This document shows positions 28,097 through 36,622 of a stretch of DNA of 64,000 nt, piece by piece. The notes beneath the pieces were generated by a model. It had not been told where the DNA came from. It saw only the letters and a program-made list of their open reading frames with translations, and ran no database searches. The position numbers and the translations under genes were made by a program. Position 1 is the first letter of the stretch; each line of letters begins with the position of its first letter. This stretch comes from an uncultured Oscillibacter sp. (lineage in GTDB: Bacteria; Bacillota; Clostridia; Oscillospirales; Oscillospiraceae): positions 1 through 64,000 of the forward strand of contig CAJKKQ010000013.1 of assembly GCA_905200545.1 (NCBI GenBank), read 5' to 3'.

Positions 28097-28776
28097 AGCT
28101 TCACCGCCCAGGTGTAACCGATGCCGTACACCGTTTTCAGATATTCCGGCTTGGCCGGATCCGCCTCCAGCTTGCTCCGCAGCCGCTTGACCGTGACGGA
28201 CAGCGCGTTTTCCTCCACGAATTCCGCGCCATCCGTCCATACCCGGTCCACCAGCGTAGCCCGGGGCACTGCATGCCCCCGATTTTCCAAGAGCACCCGC
28301 AGCAGCTTCTGCTCGGTTTTGGAGAGCTCCACTCCCCTGCCGTCCCGGCGGAAATCCATGTTCTCAAAGTCAAAAGCAAAGGGACCCATGGACAGGGGCT
28401 GGGATACCTTGGGGGCTCTTCGGCGGAGCTGGGCATTCACTCTGGCTCGGAGTACCGCCAGAGAGAAGGGCTTGGTGATGTAGTCGTCTGCCCCGGCCTC
28501 CAGTCCGGTGACCTCGTCCAGCTCCAGATCGTTGGCGGTGAGCAGGATCACCGGAGTGGCGTCGCCCTCCGAGCGCACCTGACGCAGCAGAGTAAGGCCG
28601 CTGCCGTCGGGGAGATTCACATCCAGAATCAGCAGGTCAAATCGATCTTCCGCCAGCACTTCCCGGGCCTTTGCCAAGTTTGGGCGGCAAAAGACGGATG
28701 CCTCCGGCCCTGTCAGGGCCATAGCGATCCCCCGCCCCAGGGTCTCATCGTCCTCTAAAAGAAAAATGCGTTTCAT
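28093..28776 (-). CDS. OmpR-family response regulator
   Basis: About 227 residues: receiver (FLLEDDETLG, LLILDVNLPDGSG, ILLTAND, KPFSLAVL) plus a winged-helix effector domain (ELSKTEQKLLRVLLENRGHAVPRATLVDRVW, VTVKRLRSKLEADP, YLKTVYGIGYTW). The frame extends to 28872, but MKRIFLLEDD with AGGA upstream is the start. First gene of the regulator-kinase-methyltransferase-ABC cluster, which it probably activates. Confidence 0.94.
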   Translation of the reverse strand: MKRIFLLEDDETLGRGIAMALTGPEASVFCRPNLAKAREVLAEDRFDLLILDVNLPDGSGLTLLRQVRSEGDATPVILLTANDLELDEVTGLEAGADDYITKPFSLAVLRARVNAQLRRRAPKVSQPLSMGPFAFDFENMDFRRDGRGVELSKTEQKLLRVLLENRGHAVPRATLVDRVWTDGAEFVEENALSVTVKRLRSKLEADPAKPEYLKTVYGIGYTWAVKL

Positions 28777-28822
28777 ATTTGGTCCTCGTCGTTTGTTGCT
28801 TTCATTTGACTTATGGTGTTCC

Positions 28823-28828
28823 ATTATA
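28823..28828 (-). promoter_or_regulatory. -10 element upstream of the OmpR-type regulator
   Basis: TATAAT on the minus strand, 46 bases upstream of the regulator start. A weak -35 (TGTTCC, 17-base spacing) is the best match. It is back to back with the promoter of the acetyltransferase gene. Confidence 0.5.
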
Positions 28829-28861
28829 CCACAAGTTCCGGCTTTGGAACATGGGATTCGG

Positions 28862-28890
28862 TTGCCTGCCATAAAGCGTTATGCTATGAT
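28862..28890 (+). promoter_or_regulatory. Sigma-A promoter for the CAT-like gene
   Basis: TTGCCT (28862-28867), a 17-base spacer and TATGAT (28885-28890), 57 bases before the CAT-like start codon. Confidence 0.65.
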
Positions 28891-28947
28891 ATGGGATACT
28901 TACCGCGGCCAACCGAACCGGACTTCATAAACAGAATGGAGAACAAC

Positions 28948-29565
28948 ATGAAAGAAACAGATCCAAAGAGCACCTCCCGGGCGCTGGCCTTTGAACTCTG
29001 GATGAAGGCTCCCATGCCCATGGTGACCCTGATAAAGACCCTGGATGTAACGGCGCTGGTACGGCTGAGCCGGAAACGGGGTTATTCATTCAATATGCTC
29101 CTGTGCTGGTGCATCGGAAAAGCGGCGGCCCGGACGGAGGACTTCTACCTGCTTCCGGTGGGAGACAAGCTGATGGAGTACGACCGCTTGGCGATCAATA
29201 CCGTGGTGGCCACTCGGGGCGGCGCCATCGCCACCTGTGACATTCCCGTTTCCGATGATTTGGAGCAATTTAATCGGGATTATCGGAAGCTCACCGGACA
29301 GGTCCGCGAGAGCGGGGAGAGCTTTGAGCTGGGCGAGGACTATATGGTGATCGGCACTTCCGCTCTGGCGGGGTATGAGATCGACTGTGCGGTGAACATT
29401 TACGCCGGATGCTACAACAACCCCTTCCTCATCTGGGGCAAATACCGGAAAAAGTGGCTGCGCACCACCCTGCCGGTGTCCTTCCAGTTCCACCACACCC
29501 AGATGGACGGGATCCCGGCTGCGGAATTTTTGGAGCGGCTGCAGCAGGAGATCCATCAAATTTAA
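28948..29565 (+). CDS. Chloramphenicol acetyltransferase-like (type A CAT) protein
   Basis: 205 residues of the trimeric CAT fold. The catalytic motif is intact: FQFHHTQMDGIPAAEF (HHxxxDG). Other family segments are FELWMKAPMPMVTL, GYSFNMLLCWCIGKAA, and a C-terminal KKWLRTTLPVSFQ. It may acetylate chloramphenicol or another hydroxylated compound; many chromosomal clostridial homologues confer no resistance, so the phenotype is unproven. GGAGAACAAC before MKETDPK sets the start. The upstream frame to 28813 crosses the promoter and is not used. Confidence 0.85.
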   Translation: MKETDPKSTSRALAFELWMKAPMPMVTLIKTLDVTALVRLSRKRGYSFNMLLCWCIGKAAARTEDFYLLPVGDKLMEYDRLAINTVVATRGGAIATCDIPVSDDLEQFNRDYRKLTGQVRESGESFELGEDYMVIGTSALAGYEIDCAVNIYAGCYNNPFLIWGKYRKKWLRTTLPVSFQFHHTQMDGIPAAEFLERLQQEIHQI

Positions 29566-29573
29566 AATTCCCC

Positions 29574-29604
29574 TTGACTCTGACGCTCCGTCAACTGATA
29601 CCCT
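29574..29604 (+). promoter_or_regulatory. MerR-type promoter with 19-bp spacer and operator dyad
   Basis: TTGACT (29574-29579), a 19-base spacer and TACCCT (29599-29604). The spacer holds the dyad TGACG-CTC-CGTCA (29581-29593). A spacer longer than the usual 17 bases with a central dyad is the hallmark of promoters that MerR proteins activate by DNA distortion. It lies 20 bases upstream of the MerR gene, pointing to self-control. Confidence 0.8.
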
Positions 29605-29624
29605 ATCCTCAGGGAGGGATGTTT

Positions 29625-30383
29625 ATGGAGTATTCCATCCAGGAACTGTCGCACCTGTCCGGGGTGACCACCCGCACCCTGCGCTGGTACGACCAGATCG
29701 GGCTGCTGAAGCCCAGCCGTGTAGCGGAGAGCGGCTACCGCTATTACGGCAAGGCAGAGGTAGACCGGCTGCAGGATATTCTCTATTACCGGGCCCTAGG
29801 GGTGGAGCTGGCCCGGATCAAGGAATGTCTGGACGATCCCTCCTTTGACCGTCTGGCCGCTCTGCGCAGCCATCTTGCCGCTTTGGAGGCGAAGCGGGAA
29901 CGGCTGGATAGGCTGATCCGGTCGGTGAAAGACACCATCGGAGCGGAAGAAAGGAATGAGATCATGAGCGATGAGCAGAAATTTGAGGCGTTCAAGCAAC
30001 GCACGATAGCCCACAACGAGGAAGTTTACGGAGCAGAGATCCGCGCCAAGTACGGCAACAAAGAGGTGGACGAGGCCAACGCCGCAGTGATGAATCTGAC
30101 CCTGGAGCAGTACCGGGAGTGGACCGACTTGGGCCGTGAGATCCAAAAGCGGCTGGAAGCAGCCATCCAGGCGGGCCTCTCCCCGGAGAGTGAGGCGGGA
30201 AAGGAAATCTGCGCTCTCCACCGCCGGTGGCTCACCATCACCGGAAATCAATACGACCCTGCCAAACACCGGGGAATCGCGGAACTCTATGTGGATGACC
30301 CGCGGTTCACGGTCTACTACGACAAGGCTGTACCCGGCTGTGCCCGCTTTCTGCGGGACGCCGTGGTTGATTGGGCAAAATAA
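29625..30383 (+). CDS. MerR-family regulator with TipAS antibiotic-recognition domain
   Basis: 252 residues. The N-terminal winged helix (YSIQELSHLSGVTTRTLRWYDQIGLLKPSRV, SGYRYYGKAEVDRLQDI) is followed by a dimer helix (about 75-110), then a TipAS-type C-terminal domain (EVYGAEIRAKYGN, YREWTDLGREIQKRL, YVDDPRFTVYYDKAVPGCARFLRDAV). TipAS domains bind thiopeptides and similar drugs. GGGAGGGATGTTT precedes the ATG. It probably activates its own promoter and possibly a wider drug response. The open frame upstream to 29409 overlaps the CAT-like gene and is spurious. Confidence 0.92.
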   Translation: MEYSIQELSHLSGVTTRTLRWYDQIGLLKPSRVAESGYRYYGKAEVDRLQDILYYRALGVELARIKECLDDPSFDRLAALRSHLAALEAKRERLDRLIRSVKDTIGAEERNEIMSDEQKFEAFKQRTIAHNEEVYGAEIRAKYGNKEVDEANAAVMNLTLEQYREWTDLGREIQKRLEAAIQAGLSPESEAGKEICALHRRWLTITGNQYDPAKHRGIAELYVDDPRFTVYYDKAVPGCARFLRDAVVDWAK

Positions 30384-30597
30384 AGGCGAGACAGGCCCTC
30401 GGTGAAAAGCCGGGAGCCTGTCCCTCTTTCGCAGTTGGGAATCCCCCAGAAAGGGGGATGAAACCGCCTGCCTCTACTCCCTTGTGCGGATTGTCAGATG
30501 GTCGTATTCATGTTATGATGAACCCATCAACTGCGGTATATATCAGCTCTGATGGCAAGTCCCCGTTGGATGACTGAGTCCGGGAAAGGATGACGAT

Positions 30598-30948
30598 ATG
30601 CCCCGTATGGATGTAACAGAGATGCCGTTTGCAAAACTCTATCCTCTGCTGGTAACCAAGGCTGAGAAAAAAGGCCGCACTCGGGAAGACGTGGATCGGG
30701 TGACCGCCTGGCTCACTGGATACACCCCGGAAGAGTTGTCCCGGCTGGAACAATCCGGCATCAGCTACGGTGACTTCTTTCGCAATGCCCCGGACATGAA
30801 TCCCAACCGGGAGCTTATCACAGGGACGATATGCGGCGTCCGGGTGGAGGAAATAGACGATCCTCTCATGCGGGAGATCCGGCACCTGGACAAACTGGTG
30901 GACGAATTGGCCAAGGGAAAATCCATGGAACAGATTTTGCGGAAGTAA
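30598..30948 (+). CDS. DUF2200 domain protein
   Basis: 116 residues, matching the DUF2200 family along nearly its whole length: MPFAKLYPLLVTKAEKKGRTREDVDRVTAWLTGY, YGDFFRNAP, GTICGVRVEEIDDPLMREIRHLDKLVDELAKGK. Soluble, charged, helical; no known function. RBS GGGAAAGGATGACGAT. It stands alone between intergenic stretches. Confidence 0.85.
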   Translation: MPRMDVTEMPFAKLYPLLVTKAEKKGRTREDVDRVTAWLTGYTPEELSRLEQSGISYGDFFRNAPDMNPNRELITGTICGVRVEEIDDPLMREIRHLDKLVDELAKGKSMEQILRK

Positions 30949-31017
30949 AGGGAGATACAAACCCGGAAAAGTCCAAGGCTATGGGAAATATGGTCTTCTA
31001 CCAAAAATGATCAATGA

Positions 31018-31069
31018 AAAATCCTCCTGTCCTGTGCTGCCTTTAGAGCAGCACAGGACAGGAGGATTT
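31018..31069. terminator. Long hairpin terminator
   Basis: A perfect 22-bp stem (AAATCCTCCTGTCCTGTGCT... / ...AGCACAGGACAGGAGGATTT) with a 7-base loop. T-rich sequence follows best on the minus strand (GGATTTTTC), so it probably ends the TetR transcript. It could also stop the DUF2200 message. Confidence 0.85.
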
Positions 31070-31287
31070 ATGTTTGCCGTCCACAAGCAGAGCCACCTGG
31101 CTGCCTCACCCCTTTCCGCAGCACCCGCACAGTGATGGCCACAATGACCGCATAACTCACGCGCTTACCAGAAGCAATACGGAGCTGATGCAAAGAGCGC
31201 CGTGCTGCCAAAGGCACAGCGGCACTCATCAGAGTTTGATAGATGCAATCCTCCCTCTATATCCGGAGGAAGCGCGCAGCCCTGCCG
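31070..31287 (-). other. Intergenic stretch with a weak coding-like tail
   Basis: Minus strand: a frame of about 40 codons ends in a TAA near 31069 (…SYAVIVAITVRVLRKG…), next to the terminator. It looks like the tail of a lost membrane protein, but it has no start or homologue I can name. The rest shows nothing. Confidence 0.25.
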
Positions 31288-31887
31288 TTATTTCTCATGG
31301 CTATCGTCCCTGGGCCGCACACAGGACTCGATGATGTCGGCAATCATCTCCCCCTCATCTGCGCAGTCCTGCCGCAGCCACTCCTTGACGATGGCGGCGA
31401 TGCCCTCCACATAGTAGGCGATGTAGTAGGGGCGGTGGGAGGCCGGGATCTCAAACCGTTCCAGAACGGGGCCCAGGATATGCTGCTTTAGTTCCCCATA
31501 TCGTGTATGAGCCTGCACGCTGCTCGGATTCCGGAATGCCGCCCGGTAGACCTTTTTGTTGTCCCGGATGAAGCGAAGATAAGGGAGAAGATATTCCCGG
31601 GTGACCAAAACCAGCTCTTCCCGCTCCCGGCTGTCCAGGTTGCCCAGGATCTCTTCTTCCTGTTGGGGGAAGTAGGAGAGAAAACGCTGGTTGATCATCT
31701 CTAAGGTCTCGTTCACCAGGTCGGCGATAGTTTCATAGTGCAGGTAGAAGGTGGACCGGTTCACGCCGGCCTGGTGACAGATCTCCTTCACGGTGATATA
31801 TTCCAGGTCCTTCTCCTCCAGCAGGGCCAGGAGCGCCTCGTCCATCCGCAGGGCGGTATTGAAGTATTTGCTTTCGGACTTGTTCAT
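31288..31887 (-). CDS. TetR-family transcriptional regulator
   Basis: 199 residues. HTH region ALRMDEALLALLEEKDLEYITVKEICHQAGVNRSTFYLHYETIADLV, of the subgroup with a TetR_C_33-like C-terminus (FIRDNKKVYRAAF...). It lies 20 bases downstream of the small membrane-protein gene and is co-transcribed with it. Ligand unknown. Confidence 0.9.
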   Translation of the reverse strand: MNKSESKYFNTALRMDEALLALLEEKDLEYITVKEICHQAGVNRSTFYLHYETIADLVNETLEMINQRFLSYFPQQEEEILGNLDSREREELVLVTREYLLPYLRFIRDNKKVYRAAFRNPSSVQAHTRYGELKQHILGPVLERFEIPASHRPYYIAYYVEGIAAIVKEWLRQDCADEGEMIADIIESCVRPRDDSHEK

Positions 31888-31907
31888 CTGCCGCCCTCCT
31901 CTCGTGT

Positions 31908-32267
31908 TTATTCTGCCGATTCGCTGATGTCCCGGGCCAGCTGCATGATCTCAAAGGCATATTTTTCCTTGCCGGACCGCAGGAGTTTCTTGTAGACGGG
32001 GTAGTTCAGGCCCACGCCGATGAGGCCCAGAATCCCCAAGAGGATCCCGGCGCCCGTCATCAGGACGCCGCCCCCACCGATCACCTGCATGGAAAGGCAC
32101 ATCCCCAGGCCGAGGACCAGGGTCATCAGGACACCGAAGCTGTAGGCGAAAATATTGGCCGGACCCTTTGCCTTCCGGTCCAGCTTTCTCAGGGCAACGA
32201 CCTTGGAGGTATCCTTAGGGGCATATTCGTTGGCAATGGCTTCCGCAAAAATTTTATCCGTATTCAT
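31908..32267 (-). CDS. Small two-helix membrane protein (database name dihydropteridine reductase)
   Basis: 119 residues. The conserved N-terminus IFAEAIANEYAPKDTSKVVALRKLDRKAKGPANIFAYSFG precedes two membrane helices (VLMTLVLGLGMCLSMQVIG and VLMTGAGILLGILGLIGVGL) and a charged tail. Homologues in Firmicutes often carry the name dihydropteridine reductase, but no cofactor or catalytic motif is visible and that name looks unsupported. It precedes the TetR gene, which may regulate it. Confidence 0.75.
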   Translation of the reverse strand: MNTDKIFAEAIANEYAPKDTSKVVALRKLDRKAKGPANIFAYSFGVLMTLVLGLGMCLSMQVIGGGGVLMTGAGILLGILGLIGVGLNYPVYKKLLRSGKEKYAFEIMQLARDISESAE

Positions 32268-32450
32268 GGTAATAGTCTCCTCTTATGATCGATTGATTGG
32301 TTCTGGGCAGCTGCTGATATGATCATAGAGGATATAAGGGCAAAAGAGAACGACACCTTTGGCCCTTTGTGCTGATTTCAACCGAGGATGGATGTTAGCC
32401 TGAGGGGGAAAGTTCTGTAATCAGCGGGACTTCCCTTCTGGAAAAACTCC

Positions 32451-32960
32451 TTATGCTTTTTTCCGCGTTAAACAAACTCCGACCATTGCCGCCATCAGGA
32501 CAATGGGTGCCAACCTGACAAACAGCCATTCAAATGCGTGAAAAGCCGTGCCTGCAACGGCAATTTCCGGGTCATGAAAATCCCAACCCAGGTAAGGACT
32601 GTTGACGACCACCAAGGCTGCGGATACTGCCACGATGACTACGCATAATGAAATCAGCGACCAATGAAGGACTTTTCTTCTAAGCGTCTTTCTCCGTGCG
32701 AACTGCAAATTGATAATCTCCAGCTTTTCGGAGAGCGTTTTGACCGCATCCGCCTCCGACTCCATCACAGTCTCTCCAAGCAACGTGCTCACAGGTGTCT
32801 CAAGGGCTTCCGACAGGGAGATCAGCAGATCGGAATCCGGGACAGACAATCCTTGCTCCCATTTTGAGATGGTTTGCCGCACCACATTCAGCTTCACGGC
32901 AAGCTCTTGTTGGGAAAGCCCCTTTGATTTTCTAATCGCCTTTATGTTTTCGTTTAACAT
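32451..32960 (-). CDS. XRE-family regulator with membrane-anchored C-terminus
   Basis: 169 residues. The helix-turn-helix LNENIKAIRKSKGLSQQELAVKLNVVRQTISKWEQGLSVPDSDLL is at residues 2-46. A linker is followed by two membrane helices (VLHWSLISLCVVIVAVSAALVVV and WLFVRLAPIVLMAAMVGVCL). Membrane-bound XRE proteins of this kind occur widely in Clostridia; what they sense is not known. Transcribed alone. Confidence 0.88.
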   Translation of the reverse strand: MLNENIKAIRKSKGLSQQELAVKLNVVRQTISKWEQGLSVPDSDLLISLSEALETPVSTLLGETVMESEADAVKTLSEKLEIINLQFARRKTLRRKVLHWSLISLCVVIVAVSAALVVVNSPYLGWDFHDPEIAVAGTAFHAFEWLFVRLAPIVLMAAMVGVCLTRKKA

Positions 32961-33032
32961 GTGGGCTCACTCCTTTCGCTCTCATTGTAGGGAGAATGGC
33001 CCGTTGCCGCAAGCAACGCAGATTAACACAAC

Positions 33033-33428
33033 TTATTTCAGCAATTCCCTCCGCAAATCGTCCAGATACCGCTTCTGCTGCCGCTTCAGATAGCTGGGGA
33101 CGAAGGGTCGCATCCACCAGTGCTTACCTGCCACGGTCTCGGTGCAGGTAAGCCGGGTGCCGCCCTCCGCCGCCTGGAAGATGCCCTCCCAGGTGCCGGA
33201 CATATTGCCGTTGCCCATGGTGAAGGCCCAGTAACGGAGCAGCTCACAGGCTGTGACTGTAAAATGAGTGGCATAGCCGCTTTTGGTGTACTCCAAAAAG
33301 TGGGTCTCGTCCAGAACCTCTACCTGGGACAAATCACTGCGCCAGGCGGTATTTGAGAGGTCGGTCACGATCTTCCACACCTGTTCCACCGGGCAGGGAA
33401 AATGGACTGTCACCTTGGAAGTCGCCAT
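33033..33428 (-). CDS. SRPBCC-family protein
   Basis: 131 residues of START/Bet v1-like fold: SKVTVHFPCPVEQVWKIVTDLSNTAWRSDLSQVEVLDE at the N-terminus, a mid strand TRLTCTETVAG and the C-terminal helix PSYLKRQQKRYLDDLRREL. Binds a hydrophobic ligand in a central cavity; ligand unknown. Last gene of a six-gene minus-strand operon headed by a WYL regulator. Confidence 0.85.
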   Translation of the reverse strand: MATSKVTVHFPCPVEQVWKIVTDLSNTAWRSDLSQVEVLDETHFLEYTKSGYATHFTVTACELLRYWAFTMGNGNMSGTWEGIFQAAEGGTRLTCTETVAGKHWWMRPFVPSYLKRQQKRYLDDLRRELLK

Positions 33429-33432
33429 GCGC

Positions 33433-33990
33433 TCACCCCTTCTTTGGTTTCTTATTGCGTTTCAGGCTGATGCCCCGACGGCTAGCCGCCTCCTGAAGCA
33501 GCCCCACGGCGGCAAGGGCACGCTCCTTGATTGGTTGATCTTCCAACTCCGGCTGGCTGCCCAAATTGGCCATCACGGAGCGCAAATCCTCCAGGGACAG
33601 GAGATAAACCGCCGTGTTGAAAAGGGTCTTGCGGCGGCCGTCGTTGTAATGATCCAGAAGCTCATGAAGAATTGCCCGTTTTTCCTCCAACTGGGCAAGG
33701 TAGGCTTCCAGCCCCACCTCCCGTTCCCGGGCAATGTCCTGCTGCCGGTTCCGGTGGGGCACAAAGGAATCCCCATCGTCGAAGCCCTCGTAGCGGGTGC
33801 AGGGGTACTCCGGGCACTCCCAGCAGAACTGAACGCCACCGTGCTCCAGGGAGCACTTGGCCAGGGCGCAGTTCTGATTGCCTGTTCCGCCGCCGCAGCC
33901 AGGACAGTAGCCACCCAGGTGCATACTGCACAAGGCGCAGTTGAGGCCGCACAGGGAAAAGCGGGTTTCTGTACGGGTAAAGCCTTTCAT
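33433..33990 (-). CDS. DUF3795 domain protein
   Basis: 185 residues. The N-terminal cysteine array FSLCGLNCALCSMHLGGYCPGCGGG, followed by CALAKCSLEHGGVQFCWECPEYPCTRYEG, is the DUF3795 signature and probably binds metal. The C-terminal half is helical. Role unknown. Overlaps the GNAT gene by four bases. Confidence 0.85.
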   Translation of the reverse strand: MKGFTRTETRFSLCGLNCALCSMHLGGYCPGCGGGTGNQNCALAKCSLEHGGVQFCWECPEYPCTRYEGFDDGDSFVPHRNRQQDIAREREVGLEAYLAQLEEKRAILHELLDHYNDGRRKTLFNTAVYLLSLEDLRSVMANLGSQPELEDQPIKERALAAVGLLQEAASRRGISLKRNKKPKKG

Positions 33991-34499
33991 GGTGCCGCCT
34001 CCATATCAATATACTTGGCGATGTCCCGCAGCATCAAGTATTCCGTGTCCTTTTCCGCTAAGATCTGAAAGCCTACCCGCTCATACAGGCGCAGCGCCGG
34101 GTTCTCTTTCTGAACAGAGAGGGATGCCCGGAGATACCCATTCTCCTGCAGTAAAAGCAGAAGTCCGTTCAGCAGCTGGGTCCCGATGCCAAGTCCACGG
34201 TATCCCGGCAGCATTGAGATGGCCAGGGATGGGGTACTGCTGTCAATGTGGCCGTAATCCTCCATGATGCGGCTCCACGCCGCGCCGACCACCATCCCCT
34301 CTACCTCGGCAACAAGACAATCGTCGCCGGAGTGTGTGCCGAAGCCGGCAATATAGACCTGCAGCTCCGGCAAATCCACCACCGAGTGGGGCGGCGGCGG
34401 GGCACCCTCCGGGAGATAGATGGCCTGATAGAGAAACTCCCGCAGAAGGCCGTACTCATCCGGATGGATTTTTCGGATTTGTATCGGAATGTGGTTCAT
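33987..34499 (-). CDS. GNAT-family N-acetyltransferase
   Basis: 170 residues. The acetyl-CoA motif is LAISMLPGYRGLGIGTQLLNGLLLLLQENGY, followed by LSVQKENPALRLYERVGFQILAEKDTEYLML. The N-terminal IRKIHPDEYGLLREFLYQAIYLPEG is common in clostridial GNATs. Substrate unknown. Overlaps both neighbouring genes by four bases. Confidence 0.9.
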   Translation of the reverse strand: MNHIPIQIRKIHPDEYGLLREFLYQAIYLPEGAPPPPHSVVDLPELQVYIAGFGTHSGDDCLVAEVEGMVVGAAWSRIMEDYGHIDSSTPSLAISMLPGYRGLGIGTQLLNGLLLLLQENGYLRASLSVQKENPALRLYERVGFQILAEKDTEYLMLRDIAKYIDMEAAP

Positions 34500-35137
34500 G
34501 ACTCCACCCTTCTAATCGGCTGCCGGATCACGGTCTTCAGCCGCTCCGGTTTGCACCGACGCACATCGCTCAAATAGATCTCGTGGTGGAACCGCCCTTC
34601 CCCGAAGTTCTCCTGGTAGCCCTGGGCCTTGGCGTATTCGGCCATGGAGGCCACGGTGGCGGGCTCGTGGTCATAGGGGCCGATGTGCATGCACTGGACG
34701 CACAAGCCCTCCTCCCAGGGGAAGAACTTCACCGTGGAGAGGTCCTGCTGTTTCTTTTCCGTGGCCTCCCGGATGGCCCAATCAAAGGCTTCTTTCGTCA
34801 CGAACTCCGGCAGGCGGATGAGGGAAATCCACTGAAAATCCGCTTTGCGGGCGTAGTCCACCCCATGGACACCCTCCTGCCACCACAGCCCCTCCAGAGG
34901 CGGTACCACATAGTCAAAGTATCCCTCCAGCTTGTGCTGCTTGCTCATTTTGCTCATCTTGATGGTGAAGGCCACGGCGTAGAGCATCCCCAGGGCCTGC
35001 TTGTAGGCGCCATTTTCCTCGTTGGGGTCGCCCTGTCCCCGCACCGCCAGGAAGTTCATGGCGGGCACCGTGACGATACCCGGCGTCCTGGGCAGCAGAT
35101 AGAACTCCTTGTACGCTTTCTTGTAGTCAAAAGCCAT
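34496..35137 (-). CDS. GyrI-like small-molecule-binding protein
   Basis: About 213 residues of the GyrI-like (SOUL/Rob ligand domain) fold: KEFYLLPRTPGIVTVPAMNFLAVRGQGDPN, then YDYVVPPLEGLWWQ and LCVQCMHIGPYDHEPATVASM, with a closing HEIYLSDVRRCKPERLKTVIR. This stand-alone form may sequester toxic ligands. GGAGGAAATGACC before MAFDYKK favours 35137 over the ATG at 35143. Confidence 0.87.
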   Translation of the reverse strand: MAFDYKKAYKEFYLLPRTPGIVTVPAMNFLAVRGQGDPNEENGAYKQALGMLYAVAFTIKMSKMSKQHKLEGYFDYVVPPLEGLWWQEGVHGVDYARKADFQWISLIRLPEFVTKEAFDWAIREATEKKQQDLSTVKFFPWEEGLCVQCMHIGPYDHEPATVASMAEYAKAQGYQENFGEGRFHHEIYLSDVRRCKPERLKTVIRQPIRRVES

Positions 35138-35139
35138 GG

Positions 35140-35463
35140 TCATTTCCTCCGTTTTTTCGGCTGCTGTTCCTGAAGGGCCAGACAGGTAAGGCGGGTAAGG
35201 GCTGTCATGGTGTCCCGGTCGTCCACATCCTCCACCCAGATGTAATCCTTGGCTCCTTCGTAAGGCGGAGCCTTGGATAGGTTTGGAAACGTTGCTTCAC
35301 CCGCCGGAGTAACCTTCACAAAGAGCTGGTCGTCACAGATGACAGCGAAGAACACGCCGTCGCAGTAAAGGCCGTATTCGCCGAACATCTTCCGGCTGCG
35401 AATAACTCCGGCCTCCCGCAGCTGCTCGGCCACATAGTCCACAAAGTCCTGATGAGACGCCAT
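35140..35463 (-). CDS. TfoX/Sxy N-terminal-domain protein
   Basis: 107 residues: DFVDYVAEQLREAGVIRSRKMFGEYGLYCDGVFFAVICDDQLFVK is the TfoX_N signature and YIWVEDVDD follows. Short one-domain homologues like this are common outside competence systems, so a competence role is not implied. Starts one base after the WYL gene stop. Confidence 0.88.
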   Translation of the reverse strand: MASHQDFVDYVAEQLREAGVIRSRKMFGEYGLYCDGVFFAVICDDQLFVKVTPAGEATFPNLSKAPPYEGAKDYIWVEDVDDRDTMTALTRLTCLALQEQQPKKRRK

Positions 35464-35464
35464 G

Positions 35465-36376
35465 CTAATCCCTCCTACGGTAACGGTCGGACAATGTTTC
35501 GGTCAAATCTCCAAGCAGCTTGCGCAGCTCTCGCGGCTCCAGCAGCTCCGCTTGATCTCCAAAGGTCAGGACCCAGCTGAGGACGCTGTCCGCGTCCGGA
35601 AAGCCGCCGATAAAGCGCAGCTTGCCATCCGGCTCCACAGTGAAGCGGTCCGCCCCGTACTCCTCCACCAGCCGCCAGCGGCAGGCCGGATCAAAGAGAA
35701 CGGTGACCTGATATTGGGCCGGAAAGATGCGCTCCGGCTCCAGGTTGGGCAGGGGTGCGGAACGAGGTGAAAAGGGTTCCCCTGAGGCGAGCTCCGTCAT
35801 TCGGTTCAGTTTGAACAGGCGGAAATCCTCACGGGTCTGGCACCAGCCCCACACGTACCAGGTAGACCAGTGGAACACCAGGTAGTAGGGCTCCACCGTC
35901 CGCTCTGATTCCTCTTTGGGGGAGAAATAGGTAAAACGGATGGTGCAGTGCTGCTCGATGGCCCCCTGGATGAGCTCGATTTTCGGCGGCAGACTGGTCT
36001 TGTACCAGGAGGAGAGATCGATGAGCATGTGGGCCCCGCCGGGTACCAGTCCGCCTGTCCCGGCGGACAGCTTTTCCATCAGTTGGGCATAGCGCCGGGT
36101 GCCGCTGACGCTGTCCAAGCTCCTCAGCCCTGCCAGAATAGCCTGCATCTCCGGATCGGTGAGCACAGTGCGATCCACCCGATAGCCCTCCATGATGGAG
36201 ATGCCGCCGCCCGCTCCTTGGGTGGTGGAGATGGGGATGCCTGCCCGGCACAGGGACTCAATGTCCCGCTGGATGGTCCGGCGGGATACCTCGAACTGCT
36301 CCGCCAGCTCCGGAGCGGTGACCTTCTCCTTCTGGAACAAGATGGACAGGATGCCGATGAGCCGCTCCATCTTCAT
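35465..36376 (-). CDS. WYL-domain transcriptional regulator (YafY type)
   Basis: 303 residues. The N-terminal HTH_11 winged helix is MERLIGILSILFQKEKVTAPELAEQFEVSRRTIQRDIESLCRAGIPI, followed by GAGGGISIMEGYRVD. The WYL domain has FSPKEESERTVEPYYLVFHWSTWYVWGWCQTREDFRLFKLNRM, and a WCX tail follows. The family binds nucleic-acid-like or other ligands. AAGGCGGTG sets the start at 36376; the frame open to 36466 is not used. Heads the six-gene stress-like operon. Confidence 0.92.
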   Translation of the reverse strand: MKMERLIGILSILFQKEKVTAPELAEQFEVSRRTIQRDIESLCRAGIPISTTQGAGGGISIMEGYRVDRTVLTDPEMQAILAGLRSLDSVSGTRRYAQLMEKLSAGTGGLVPGGAHMLIDLSSWYKTSLPPKIELIQGAIEQHCTIRFTYFSPKEESERTVEPYYLVFHWSTWYVWGWCQTREDFRLFKLNRMTELASGEPFSPRSAPLPNLEPERIFPAQYQVTVLFDPACRWRLVEEYGADRFTVEPDGKLRFIGGFPDADSVLSWVLTFGDQAELLEPRELRKLLGDLTETLSDRYRRRD

Positions 36377-36565
36377 AGGATGCACCGCCTTTCCTGATTT
36401 GTCTGTATGATACCATGCCATGTTTTTCGGTTGCCCCCAGGGCTGGGAAAAACGGCTGAAAATCAAAGTATCATCGCCGTTATGCTGCTATTATACCATA
36501 GAAACACGACAACTGTCTGTCATGTTTGACTCAGAACGGCAATCTTTTGCTCTGCCAAGCGGGGA

Positions 36566-36594
36566 TTGTTTCACCGGAGTGGGCATGGTATCAT
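36566..36594 (+). promoter_or_regulatory. Sigma-A promoter for the GNAT-YoaP gene
   Basis: TTGTTT (36566-36571), a 17-base spacer and TATCAT (36589-36594), with the ATG 29 bases downstream. It rules out an in-frame codon at 36566 as the start. Confidence 0.65.
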
Positions 36595-36622
36595 AAAGAA
36601 AAATCCGCCGGGAGGTACCGCT

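Noticed and set aside
31908..32267. Calling this protein dihydropteridine reductase by function
   Set aside because: The name circulates in databases, but the sequence shows only two membrane helices and no dehydrogenase fold.
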